Shown: positions 22,575 to 34,300 of the stretch, piece by piece
Numbering within the stretch: the first letter of the stretch is position 1
How the letters are laid out: each line of letters opens with the position of its first letter
Assembly: GCA_030141605.1 (NCBI GenBank)
Contig: JAQGDQ010000380.1
Span: forward strand, 1-64,000
Direction: 5' to 3'
Length of the DNA: 64,000 nt
DNA from: Tubiluchus corallicola
Lineage: Eukaryota; Priapulida; Priapulimorpha; Priapulimorphida; Tubiluchidae
Translations under genes and position numbers: made by a program
Notes under the pieces: generated by a model
The model's database searches: none
What the model saw: only the letters and a program-made list of their open reading frames with translations
Told to the model about the DNA's origin: nothing

Positions 22575-23400
22575 TATATAAAATAATCTTTATTTGCCAT
22601 TAAAATACATTGATAATCACAGATAAAAATTTTACAGAGATGATCAGTCAGTGTTAGTTAATAAAAAACTTACACTGCTAAAGGCTAATGCGTCAGTGCA
22701 ATCTAAACTACTGCGCAGTACTGGAGAGTAACGACGAATAAAATCAAACATATGTACAACTATGTACAAAAAATGAAAAAAATCTATGATTTAATTAATA
22801 TGGCCGTGGATATATAAATTCTGAATTAGTGTGTATGTTGTCATACTGGTGTGATGGTATTTCACATCTGGTTAATATTAGTGTTTTAAATGCTGATAGG
22901 GACTTGATTTGTTTAACCTGTAATGGTGGAGAATTAAAAAGTAGAATTGCTTGCTTGATTACAGAGTTCGTTCCATAGTGGGTATTTGTCCTAATTTGTT
23001 TTAGATTGCTTGTTCTGGAATTAACGATAAGATTTGGAAAAAAGGTAAATCTGTTATTCTGGAGGTGGTTTGCTGATGTTGTTAATGTATTTAAATATAA
23101 AAAAACAGAGTAAAATATTCTTTGTGTGCTTCAATAATAGGGAATTTTAAAGTTTTTCTCAGGTTAGTTGTTGAAGCTTTGAATTTTTCTGCCTGCCTTA
23201 CGTTTGTATGAGTACCCAGCTATCCATCTCAACGCATAGTTCTGAAGGAGATTTAATTTTAAGTTATTTTCTCTTTTGAATTTTTTGAAGTAGCGTACAT
23301 ACAATATAAGAAGTGTGGTAGAACTAAACTTTTACATATTAGTGTCTTAGTTTCCTTTGTTAGTTGTCCTTTAACTTGACGGAGATGTGATGTGCTAGAT
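22575..23400 (-). mobile_element. LINE-Y: ORF2 C-terminus and 3' UTR
   Basis: Minus-strand translation from about 23395 to 22800, with stops, reads as the region after a non-LTR reverse transcriptase. Visible blocks are KSLVLPHFLYC, LQNYALRWIAGYSYKRKA, a THYGTNSVIKQAILLFNSPP block and a CEIPSHQYDNIHTNSEF block. The 3' UTR ends at AATAAAGATTATTTTATATA near 22575. The same family occurs at 38500-38930 and, in opposite orientation, at 55410-55870. Confidence 0.85.
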
Positions 23401-23582
23401 GTCACGTGATACTACCAGTCCTCGTAAACATTTTGTGCAATAAACACGAGAACGTAATGTACTCAACAAGCTAGCGACAGTCGCTATATTACATCCACAC
23501 GAAGATTAATGATGTATCAGTCGAATCATCAATTATACAAGGAATAGCAACCATACAGTGAAATGAAAATAACAGGTGACAT

Positions 23583-23935
23583 AACACAGCTTCGTAGAGC
23601 AGTTTACACGTATTAACACAGCTTCGTAGAGCAGTTTACACGTGTTAACACAGCTTCGTAGAGCAGTTTACACGTATTAACACAGCTTCGTAGAGCAGTT
23701 TACACGTATTAACACAGCTTCGTAGAGCAGTTTACACGTATTAACACAGTTTCGTAGAGCAGTTTACACGTATTAACACAGCTTCGTAGAGCAGTTTACA
23801 CGTATTAACACAGCTTCGTAGAGCAGTTTACACGTATTAACACAGCTTCGTAGAGCAGTTTACACGTATTAACACAGCTTCGGATAGCAGTTTACACGTA
23901 TTAACACAGCTTCGTAGACCAGTTTACACGTATTT
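23583..23935. repeat. Tandem array, 32-bp unit, 11 copies
   Basis: The unit is CAGCTTCGTAGAGCAG plus TTTACACGTATTAACA. Copies are nearly identical and have no variable spacers, so it is a minisatellite and not CRISPR-like. Confidence 0.97.
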
Positions 23936-24022
23936 TCACCTTCAATTAATACGCAAAAACAAACATTGAGAAACATGGAAATCTTTAGTAAATGACAAGG
24001 ACTCGTCACTACAGCTACTTAC

Positions 24023-24638
24023 AGCAAGAGAGGATGATTTTTCATATACTATATTCATTTTAACGCAATTAATATTGCAAAAGCGTTTCTGATATTTAAA
24101 AATTTAATTAGTGGCGAGCGAGCCCAACTACTGGTGACATCACAAACTAACATGATTTTCAACAGAAAAATATTCCACGAGCGAGTTGCATGTGTTTGCG
24201 AAAGCGAAAATTGAAGTACAGTTGTACTGTGATATATTTAGTGTGTTGTAAGCTAAACTAGTTTTAACACTAAGTTTTAGTGTTCTAAACTAGACAAGCT
24301 TTAAGATAAAAAATTAAATTTCAAATTTACCACTATACTCACGCATGAGCTGTCGAACGTGTGTAGTTCGTCACAAACTAACACATCTGAACTGAGATGT
24401 ACAGCACCTGTTTTTTTAGGCAATGCGTTTCCGAAATGCAAGCGCTATTGCCCGTCTAACTAGCGAATGGCGAAATGCATGTAACAGCGAAGAACTAGTG
24501 GCGCGAACGTGAAATTTGTTTGTGTGGTGATAATTTTTTTACGTAAGTCATTTTTGGAAAAAAATAGCATGTTTCCTTTCAATATTTTAAAGAGTAGCTT
24601 GTTTTGACATACAGTTTAAGATTGGGTCCGGTTTTGCT
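24023..24638 (-). mobile_element. TTAA element family 2, near-complete minus copy
   Basis: Inverse-oriented relative of 37034-37651. The right edge reads GCTTTAAAC, giving a TTAA at 24639-24642. The left edge is TTAC (24019-24022) before AGCAAGAGAGGATG, a TTAA changed by one base. It is about 616 bp long with no coding capacity. Confidence 0.85.
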
Positions 24639-24639
24639 T

Positions 24640-25255
24640 TAAACGAAATCGTAGCCTGCATACTCTACTAATTAAGTTTATTCAGCTAAGAGATGTTTTT
24701 CTTGGCTGGATTTCGCCTCCTTTTACCTCCTCCGCGGAAGAAAACTAGCTATTTCCTGCAAATTTAGTCAGCTCAATTTCTCTAAGTTTTTGAGGGACAA
24801 TAACAGGATTTATCCCACAAAGAACTTGTGGCGTGTTAAGAGCACATTATGCTCGCTTTTAAGATCAGTAAATAATTGCTTGTAGTGTGTTACATTGTAG
24901 TCGCATACAGTAAAAACATCTGTCTACAGTAAACTGTCCAACGTAAGCCGTCGCAACCAAAGTTTGACTGCACACGGATGTTAGATAGAACACTAAGCGT
25001 GTTTCGTAAACATTTTTGTGCGACAAAATTGGTAAAATGGCGTTTATGGAGCCCGCACACGAGCAACAGTCTGTGTCGCACAAGATGTTGCAGACAGATT
25101 TTGCATCGTGTGTGTCAATAATAAGTTTTTGCAAAAAAATCACCAGAGCAGCATTTGTAGTTTAGTCATCTAACAAAACATCAGAAGTAATGCCCGTATT
25201 TCAGGGAGAGACTTGCACTGGTTATTTGCTTAACAGAATAAGAGGTAGGCAATAA
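24640..25255. other. No recognisable gene
   Basis: Only short minus-strand open stretches, and no family recognised. Confidence 0.5.
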
Positions 25256-25672
25256 GATCAGATGAGATGAGATGAGATGAGATGAGATGAGATGAGATGA
25301 GATGAGATGAGGTGAGGTGAGGTGTGGTGAGGCGAGGCGAGGCGAGGCGAGATGAGATGAGATGAGGTGAGATGAGGTGTGGTGAGGCGAGGCGAGGCGA
25401 GATGAATGAGGTGAGGTGAGGTGAGGTGAAGTGAGATGAGGCGAGGTGAGATGAAGTGAGATGAAGTGAGATAGGTGAGACGAGATGAAGTGAAGTGACG
25501 TGAGGTGAGATGAGGTAAGACAAGACAAGGCAAGGCAAGGCAAGGCAAGGCAAGGCAAGGCAAGGCAAGGCAAGGCAAGGCAAGGCAAGGCAAGGCAAGG
25601 CAAGGCAAGGCAAGGCAAGGCAAGACAAGACAAGACAAGACAAGACAAGGCAAGACAAGACAAGAAAAATTT
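25256..25672. repeat. Pentanucleotide array, GATGA-type turning into CAAGG
   Basis: 25259-25515 is built of GATGA/GGTGA/GGCGA variants, and 25515-25665 is almost pure AAGGC/CAAGA. Long minus-strand open frames here are artefacts of the five-base unit. Confidence 0.97.
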
Positions 25673-27030
25673 TCAAAGTCAATTATTTACATAGACAACG
25701 TGAGCTGTTAGTTTTTCATTGACTATAAAAATATAAAAAAAATTTACATTTAGAGCGGTATTTACATTACACGATTTCGCCTAAAATTTAAATTAATTTC
25801 AAATTTGCTTAGGAAAAATAAAAACTATGTACAAAAAAGGCATTAAAAATTTTGATTTAACTTTGTATTCTTAAACCAAATTAAATCAAACTCAAACTAC
25901 ACAAATATCCACAAACTTATTCATCACTTTCTCAATACATAAAACATACAGAATAACAACTATGGATATCGCTATGTTCCCTATATTCGCTATATTGTCA
26001 AACGCAGAGGACATATTTCTTGCCTAACGAGATGACAATGTCATTAAACTCTTTCAATACTGACTCAGTTATGTACTGGAGATTTTAATGATGGATATAA
26101 AACATGACGAGATTTAAAAGCTTGGAAAATTATGCTCTAGGTGTTTCTGCATGAGTCAAACGTGCAAAGTAGATCACGCTAGAATTAATAACGTGTTCAT
26201 GCCACGCGTTGCGTCAAATGTACTTTTCATGTAATATACCTGTTATGGGCAAATTACCCAATTACGCATATAATTTGTTTTTTATTTTTCCCGCATGAGG
26301 CAGCCAAAAACTAAAGGGGACAAGTGGACAATTGCTGCCAGACTTGACTGGTTATTGCAGAGACTAACTTGTAATGTGGATAACGCAATTTTTATGTGAG
26401 AAATTTAATGTCATGCTTCAACCATAACCAGTGTGCTCTCTCTAGCCGAACGAAGCGATTTTTGTAAATCTAAGTTTATTAATTTGGTAGCAATTTTCTG
26501 TGTAATTTTTTTTATTCAAATTTCTGTAGTTTTGTTCGAATTGAATTACTGAAAATTTCATGTATTCTTTTGTTTTTTCTCCTTTAGAAAATAAAGACTG
26601 CAGTAATCACCTTATGAAAGGAACTGTCGTGTTTTGCTGTGTTAACAGTAGCTGTTTACTGCGTCCATTATGTGTAGCGAGCGATTTACACGGGCTTTTG
26701 GGACGCGTCTGAAACACTTCGTAAAAGATCCAACTTGCCCTCCAATCGAGACGTAATGTTCCGTAAAATTAGATTTTTCAGTCATTTCTACAGTGCAACA
26801 AAATCAGAAAGAATTCCATAGAACGTTTTCGTTTCTAATGTAGAATTTGAAGCAGTTTTATGGTTTCTTCTAGTCGGCGAAGATCAAAGCACACCGAGGA
26901 ATAGCTACACTATCATATTGCTGAGCGTGTAGGACTGCAGACGTTTACAGTCGGATAGTGGACCCTGTTCGGTCCACAAATATCCTCGTCACAGTGCATA
27001 GGACATATTGATCGAACTTACTTTTCACCA
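25673..27030. other. No recognisable gene
   Basis: AT-rich sequence without long open frames. It ends near 26880-27030 with unique sequence leading into the 73-bp array. Confidence 0.5.
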
Positions 27031-28705
27031 TGTTCAGACGAGTTCTTTCTACGTTGTTCACACTGTGTCTTCCAACAGTTGGTTATGTTTCGTGTCTACT
27101 GTCTGCTAGACGTCTTCTTTCTACGTTGTTCACACTGTGTCTTACTAATAGTTGGTCATGCCTCTTGTCTACTGTCTGCTAGACGTCTTCTTTCTACGTT
27201 GTTCACACTGTGTCTTACTAACAGTTGATTATGTCTTTTGTCTACTGTCTGCTAGACGTCTTCTTTCTACGTTGTTCACACTGTGTCTTACTAACAGTTG
27301 ATTATGTCTTTTGTCTGCTGTCTGCTAGACGTCTTCTTTCTACGTTGTTCACACTGTGTCTTACTAACAGTTGATTATGTCTTTTGTCTACTGTCTGCTA
27401 GACGTCTTCTTTCTACGTTGTTCACACTGTGTCTTACTAACATTTGGTTATGTCTCTTGTCTACTGTCTGCTAGACGTCTTCTTTCTACGTTGTTCACAC
27501 TGTGTCTTACTAACAGTTGATTATGTCTTTTGTCTACTGTCTGCTAGACGTCTTCTTTCTACGTTGTTCACACTGTGTCTTACTAACAGTTGATTATGTC
27601 TTTTGTCTACTGTCTGCTAGACGTCTTCTTTCTACGTTGTTCACACTGTGTCTTACTAACAGTTGATTATGTCTTTTGTCTACTGTCTGCTAGACGTCTT
27701 CTTTCTACGTTGTTCACACTGTGTCTTACTAACATTTGGTTATGTCTCTTGTCTACTGTCTGCTAGACGTCTTCTTTCTACGTTGTTCACACTGTGTCTT
27801 ACTAACAGTTGATTATGTCTTTTGTCTACTGTCTGCTAGACGTCTTCTTTCTACGTTGTTCACACTGTCTCTTACTAACAGTTGATTATGTCTTTTGTCT
27901 ACTGTCTGCTAGACGTCTTCTTTCTACGTTGTTCACACTGTGTCTTACTAACATTTGGTTATGTCTCTTGTCTACTGTCTGCTAGACGTCTTCTTTCTAC
28001 GTTGTTCACACTGTCTCTTACTAACAGTTGATTATGTCTTTTGTCTACTGTCTGCTAGACGTCTTCTTTTTACGTTGTTCACACTGTGTCTTACTAACAG
28101 TTGATTATGTCTTTTGTCTACTGTCTGCTAGACGTCTTCTTTCTACGTTGTTCACACTGTGTCTTACTAACATTTGGTTATGTCTCTTGTCTACTGTCTG
28201 CTAGACGTCTTCTTTCTACGTTGTTCACACTGTGTCTTACTAACAGTTGATTATGTCTTTTGTCTACTGTCTGCTAGACGTCTTCTTTCTACGTTGTTCA
28301 CACTGTGTCTTACTAACATTTGGTTATGTCTCTTGTCTACTGTCTGCTAGACGTCTTCTTTCTACGTTGTTCACACTGTCTCTTACTAACAGTTGATTAT
28401 GTCTTTTGTCTACTGTCTGCTAGACGTCTTCTTTCTACGTTGTTCACACTGTGTCTTACTAACATTTGGTTATGTCTCTTGTCTACTGTCTGCTAGACGT
28501 CTTCTTTCTACGTTGTTCACACTGTCTCTTACTAACAGTTGATTATGTCTTTTGTCTACTGTCTGCTAGACGTCTTCTTTCTACGTTGTTCACACTGTCT
28601 CTTACTAACAGTTGGTTATGTCTCTTGTCTACCTAGACGTCTTCTTTCTACGTTGTTCACACTGTGTCTTACTAACATTTGGTTATGTCCCTTGTCCAGA
28701 CATCT
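27031..28705. repeat. Tandem array, 73-bp unit, about 23 copies
   Basis: The unit contains TGTCTACTGTCTGCTAGACG, TCTTTCTACGTTGTTCACAC and TGTCTTACTAACAGTTGA. Two variants (ACAGTTGATTATGTCTTTT and ACATTTGGTTATGTCTCTT) alternate every two to four units, a partial higher-order pattern. A related array lies at 29940-30650. Confidence 0.97.
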
Positions 28706-29939
28706 ATTCTGCCCAAAGTATGTAATACGTAACATATAATATGTAATATGTGTTTGGACATCGGCTTTGTCTGCTTTTACACTCTGTCCACGTTGGACCT
28801 TTGTTAATCAGTTGAGTATGTATATGTTTTTACCCGTCCACATTGTGTCTCGCTAATATCTCTAGGGCCTGCTTTACTTTGTTATTTTTACATGTTCATA
28901 GAAGCTTGCCCGCGTCTTCCTATTCACAGGGAGTCACAGGCTACAATGTCCCCGTCATCTTTGATTAATAAAACAAATTTCTAGTATTTACTAAGATAGT
29001 GTTACTATCCAGCTTCAGTGCTGCTTATTGCTTAACTATTGCAGCCGCGTAGGCAAAAAACACGTTCTTAGGAATTCCATTTGGTCCAACATTGTTGAAA
29101 ATTTGTGAGAAGAAAAAGAATAAATGACCGCGCAGTCAATAAAAATTTTGCTATTCCAAGTATTGAACAACGATCGTGCAAGTATGTGAGCCATTTAAAA
29201 CGTTTCCTATAGAGGTGCTCTGATTCTAACAAATCTTCACCTGCGCTTGCAGCTTATGGCTGCATTTTATGCATTTAGCAGACCTTTGACTAGTTCAGCA
29301 GGCAAGGTTTATTTGAACTTCCGCTTTCCCTTGTATTGATCTGCAGTGCAGTAATTACTGCCTTTACATGGAATGACAGTCTCTCACACGTGTGTCAAAG
29401 CTTTACACAGATATGGCGACGGGCAAGGAAACCAATCTTCCTACCTGCTTTTTCTCTGCAGTCTTACTTGCCGGTCCGCTTTGTTGTCGCCATGGTTACA
29501 CGTCAGAAAGAAATCAGCGTTGCCATGGAAACATCAGTGATTACTCGGTAATGAAGCCATGCGTATTTTGTTTGCAGGGCATGCTTGAAGGATGTGAAGT
29601 CTAGACTGTTTGTGCTATACCGTGTCGCAGAGGTAATCAAGGCATTAATTACTGGCTAAAATTATTGCAGAAAATCGCACCTAACTAGTTAGCCAAGGTA
29701 ATTGTTCCTCTACCTGACTGCGTAATGCGTTTGGTTAGAGCAATCCATTCGCAGCATGATGATATAACAGGAAATAGTGTCAATTCTCTCTCATATCAGT
29801 TTATCAGCTTACGTAACTTCCTGGTAACAAACATCTTAGAAACAAATAACGATATACGTGTCGCCCAAGAGGCTTTATTAACGGTATAGCAAAAAAGTCA
29901 AGCATAAATCACAATTTTTATTTTTCCAGGCAGTTCAGC
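28706..29939. other. No recognisable gene between two related arrays
   Basis: Unique-looking sequence separating the 73-bp and 74-bp arrays. The first 100 bp (28706-28870) look like decayed repeat units. The interior contains the X-box pair listed separately and no supportable exon. Confidence 0.45.
29486..29532. promoter_or_regulatory. Pair of X-box-like (RFX) motifs
   Basis: GTCGCCATGGTTAC (29486-29499) and GTTGCCATGGAAAC (29519-29532) both fit the RFX X-box imperfect palindrome, 33 bp apart start to start. No neighbouring gene is visible, so function is inference. Confidence 0.35.
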
Positions 29940-30655
29940 ATATGTCTACCTAGACGTCTTCTTTCTACTTTGTCCAGGCTACATCTTATAAATGTTTGGT
30001 TATGTCTCTTGTCTACTGTCTGCCTAGACGTCTTCTTTCTACTTTGTCCACACTATGTCTTACAAATGTTTGGTTATGTCTCTTGTCTACTGTCTGCCTA
30101 GACGTCTTCTTTCTACTTTGTCCACACTATGTCTTACAAATGTTTGGTTATGTCTCTTGTCTACTGTCTGCCTAGACGTCTTCTTTCTGCTTTGTTCAAA
30201 CTATGTCTATTAACATTTGGTTATGTCTCTTGTCTACTGTCTGCCTAGACGTCTTCTTTCTACTTTGTCCACACTATGTCTTACAAATGTTTGGTTATGT
30301 CTCTTGTCTACTGTCTGCCTAGACGTCTTCTTTCTGCTTTGTTCAAACTATGTCTATTAACATTTGGTTATGTCTCTTGTCTACTGTCTGCCTAGACGTC
30401 TTCTTTTTACTTTGTCCACACTATGTCTTACAAATGTTTGGTTATGTCTCTTGTCTACTGTCTGCTAGACGTTTTCTTTCCACTTTGTCCACACTGTGTC
30501 TTACAAATGTTTGGTTATGTCTCTTGTCTACTGTCTGCCTGGACGTCTTCTTTCTACTTTGTCCACACTACGTCTTACAAATGTTCGGTTATGTCTCTTG
30601 TCTACTGTCTGCCTAGACAACCTCTTTCTGCTTTGTCCATACTGTGTCTTATTAC
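29940..30655. repeat. Tandem array, 74-bp unit, about 9.5 copies
   Basis: Diverged sister of the 27031 array: CTACTGTCTGCCTAGACGTC, TTCTTTCTACTTTGTCCACA and CTTACAAATGTTTGG per unit. It differs consistently from the first array, for example CCTAGACG for CTAGACG and TTTGTCC for GTTGTTC. The two arrays have therefore evolved separately. Confidence 0.96.
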
Positions 30656-31170
30656 CAAATCTCACTAGTTCCTGTGTCTTATTACATTTGTCTCACTAGT
30701 TCCCCTGTCTAGCTGTCTTTTTTGAGAACCGCTCAAATACTCACACTATGTTTTCTAATACTGCTGAGTCAATGGTTTATGTCAACACGTTATGTATGGA
30801 ATAAACTACGGATAGAAATGATATTTATTCTGTTTTTTTCATTTTTTACCTTTATCGAAGTTTTATCGAACCAATCGAAGTTCATTGAATGTAGTTTTGC
30901 AGCCAAATTTTTTATAGGTGGGTGGTAATCGAGACTAGGTCGACCGATAAACATCTTTACATACTTTCTTCCCTTTTCTTCTCTACGTTGGTGACTTGAA
31001 TGATTAAGGACAGTGAAATCAAAGGTCATTTGAAAAACAGACTAAAAAGCTGAGCCTTTTGAACGTACACAGTTGAAAATAGTTTTTGGTGTGTTGATGC
31101 GCATGCGTGCGTATTATTATCCTTACCAAAAAAGTCTGGGGTGTTTGAGGAGACTCGGCAAAAATACCCA
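30656..31170. other. No recognisable gene
   Basis: Decayed repeat units to about 30720, then AT-rich sequence with nothing supportable. Confidence 0.5.
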
Positions 31171-31174
31171 ACTA

Positions 31175-31450
31175 TATGAAATATTCAGTAACAGATTTTC
31201 AGTATTCAGTATTCAAGATACAATATTCAGTAACAGAATTTCAGTATTCAGTATTCAAGATACAATATTCAGTAACCGAATTTCAATATTCAGTATTCAA
31301 TATACAATATTCAGTAACCGAATTTCAATATTCAGTATTCAATATACAATATTCAGCAACAGAAATTCAATATTCAGTATTCAATATATTTTAATATTCA
31401 GTAACAGAATTTCAATATTCAGTATTCAACATACAATATTCAGTAATAGC
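31175..31450. repeat. Tandem array, about 42-bp unit, 6 copies
   Basis: The unit contains ATTCAGTAACAGAATTTCAG and TATTCAGTATTCAA. Its 42-bp length keeps two frames open (14-residue repeats). I take this as chance. Confidence 0.95.
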
Positions 31451-32090
31451 TTTAGGATTGTTCTGAATCTAATATTCGAAGAATAAGACTGTACGTGGCT
31501 GTTGTCACTAATTCACTGAAGATGGTTTTTCAACTTCATAGCAGCGATGTTTACAGAGAGTTTTATGACACCAGGAACATGAGCCTGAGGAAGCCAAGTT
31601 TATTTGGGGAGGATAGCTTATAGTCGTCTGACTTGTGGCAATGACTGAACTGGAGTTTTACAAACTAAGCGTGGAACGACTTGAGCAGCGGAACGCTCAC
31701 AGACGATGTGAAATTTGTCTAAAAATTTAGTATTGTTGTACGGCTTTAAAATTACAATAATTAATGAAAATTTTTAAAATTTATGACTTTTATAATTTAA
31801 AATATGTCGCAGAGTGCATGGTTATTATTCAGGTGTATAAATCATTTAAAGTTTTTGTTTTTTCACTGCCCATTTGCATTGCAGACAAACAGACACAGAC
31901 AGACAGACAGACAGACAGACTGGCTGATGCCCAGTTAAACGGATAGACTGATTAAGTAATCAAAAATAGCTGATTAATCAATTAATAACAAATGCTAGGA
32001 AATAGTATTCGGCGTAAGTTACTGGCACATTCTGAAACATCACATGCAACGTTGAAGATGGTGACAGCGACGTCATTGCAGTCATTGGTC
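31451..32090. other. No gene; short CAGA run
   Basis: An ACAG/CAGA microsatellite lies at 31889-31920. Nothing else. Confidence 0.6.
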
Positions 32091-32098
32091 ATCATCAT

Positions 32099-32129
<31 letters not shown>

Positions 32130-32142
32130 AGCATCGTCGTCG

Positions 32143-32216
<74 letters not shown>

Positions 32217-32395
32217 CCATCACCATCACCATCACCATCACCATCACCATCACCATCATCATAATCATCACCATCACCATCACCATCATCATAATCATCA
32301 TCATCATCATGATCATCATCATCATCATCATCATCAACATCACCATCATCATCATGATCATGATCATCATCATCACCATCATATTCGTCTTCATC
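32091..32395. repeat. CAT/CAC trinucleotide array
   Basis: ATC triplets with a CACCAT hexanucleotide sub-block at 32213-32290 and a short CAG/TCG block near 32118-32140. Open frames here are artefacts. Confidence 0.97.
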
Positions 32396-32593
32396 ATAGT
32401 AATTTTGTAGCCAGTAGAGAGTTGTTTGTTTTTCGAAAGAAGAATGACAAGCAACAATTAACTTGTTTATCAAATACACGCATAACAAACAATAAGTAGC
32501 GAATAAGGAAAACAAACAACTAACAACCGGCAAACTTCACTTGCTTCGCTTACGTACAACCTTGGATTTTGTCAAAGCGTATAAAAACGTGTA

Positions 32594-32727
32594 TACATAG
32601 ACATAGACATAGACATAGACATAGACATAGACATAGACATAGACATAGACATAGACATAGACATAGACATAGACATAGACATAGACATAGACATAGACAT
32701 AGACATAGACATAGACATAGACATAGA
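32594..32727. repeat. CATAGA hexanucleotide array, about 22 copies
   Basis: Almost pure ACATAG repeats. On the minus strand it is TCTATG, lying about 20 bases downstream of a CR1-like LINE tail. Confidence 0.97.
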
Positions 32728-32749
32728 ACATTTATTTTCTCCAATTAGT

Positions 32750-32870
32750 TTAACATCAAAAGTTTTTTAAATATTAAGTAATTATAATCATGGAGCAGGG
32801 CAGGGAAGGACCATAGGGTCATCTAGTCTCCTGCCCTTTCTTATAAATAGATTAGTATATTAAAAATTAA
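32750..32870 (-). mobile_element. CR1-like LINE 3' terminus
   Basis: The minus strand reads GGAGACTAGATGACCCTATG then GTCCTTCCCTGCCCTGC, like the conserved 3' end of CR1 elements. It can fold: AGGGCAGG (32797-32804) pairs with CCTGCCCT (32830-32837), enclosing a GACC/GGTC hairpin. No coding sequence remains. Confidence 0.7.
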
Positions 32871-33464
32871 CGGTGATGCTGCAGATAACAAAAACATAAA
32901 ACAAATAAGAAAAAATAATAATAAAAACAGTATGAATGGTACAAATTCTCCAAAAAAAAACTGAAAACAAAAAATAATAAAGTTAGACACCTAAATCTAA
33001 ACAAAATAATGCAGTTATTCACTAATTAGGATTATTGTATGTAGTAGTTTCAAATGGGGTCTTATTAACAGGGGAATTAGAGACACAGAAAATACGGTCT
33101 TCCATTGTTATTTAAAATGAAAGAAAACATACTAGCCTGGCTGATTTTGTACATCATTTCCAACGTTACTCTCGTCGTCATAGCAACGTGGGTTCAGCAA
33201 AAAATATATAACAAGAATTGCCAAAGTGACGTTTAGATTCTTGCAAACTTTTACTGAGATTGGACAAAAATTTTAAAAGGAAATTAGAAATGAAACAGTG
33301 TATATTGACTTTTGAGGCACCCTGTATATAAATCCTGGCCCGGGTGGCCCGTGTGGAAACAGCATCCGACGGATTTACCAGGATCCTTCCCCCACCCCCC
33401 GTTTTCTCCCTCTAGTGGCAAACTCAAACAACTGTAATTTCAAATTTCATGTTAAATAAGTTAA
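32871..33464. other. No gene; one X-box-like site
   Basis: GTCGTCATAGCAAC at 33174-33187 resembles an X-box. Otherwise AT-rich with nothing supportable. Confidence 0.4.
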
Positions 33465-33870
33465 AGCAAAACAGAGACCAATCTTAAACTGTAGGTAAAA
33501 AAATCTACTCTTTAAAATATTTAAAGGAAAGGTACTATTTTTTGCAAAAATGACTTACGCGAAAGAATTATTACCACACAAACACAATTTCACGTTCACG
33601 CCACTAGTTCTTCGTTGTTACATGCATTTCGCTATTCGCTAGTTAGACGGCCACCAGCAGCGCCTGCATTTCGGAAATGCATTGCACAAAAAACAGGTGA
33701 TGTACCTCTCAGTTCACATGTGTTAGTTTTGAGAAACTACACACGTACGGCAGCTCGTGCGTGAGCACAGTGGTAAATTTGAAATTGGAATTTTTATCTT
33801 AAAACTTGCGTAGTTTTAGTACAACACACTGAATATCTTACAGTAGCACTGCACTTCAAATAGTTAGCAC
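33465..33870 (+). mobile_element. TTAA element family 2, 3'-truncated copy
   Basis: Left end intact: TTAA (33461-33464) followed by AGCAAAACAGAGACCAA. The body matches 37034 until about 33870, then diverges into sequence with CTCGC repeats. Confidence 0.85.
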
Positions 33871-34300
33871 TTTTCCTCTAATAACACTAGACAGTAAGTC
33901 AACTCGCAGCAACTGTCGGAGACTTTGCAATTTCTTACCGATAGTAACTCGCAAAGCAGTTTACACTTGCGAGTTTGCTGTCATATAGAAAACTCGCTGG
34001 TGTGAGCGCGGCTTAATAAACACCTTCGCATATAAACAAGAAAGTCTATTCCAAGAATATATTGGAACAAGAAATTGTCAATTATCAGCTGTAAACGAAG
34101 CAAAATTGCCCCATTAAATCCTTGAACGACCTTCATTTCTATCGCGTGAACAGCCGACGACAATAAAACATCCATTCAGCACATCTTCATCGCCATTTGT
34201 TATTATTTCATTTCAATAAGTGCATTTCTCTTCTTTGCAGCTTTCAAAGCGGAAGCCAAAGTGCGCAAAATAATAACGAACAAAAACAGACGAACCGCAC
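33871..34300. other. No gene; GCGAGTT-rich repeat sequence
   Basis: Repeated AACTCGC/GCGAGTT words also seen at 38930-39150 suggest a further miniature repeat family, but I could not define ends. Confidence 0.35.

Noticed and set aside
23583-23935. CRISPR-like regular repeats
   Set aside because: Units are contiguous with no variable spacers, and the sequence is animal nuclear DNA.
25181-25682. Long leucine/proline/cysteine-rich and serine/histidine-rich open frames
   Set aside because: Translations of a pentanucleotide microsatellite in several frames.
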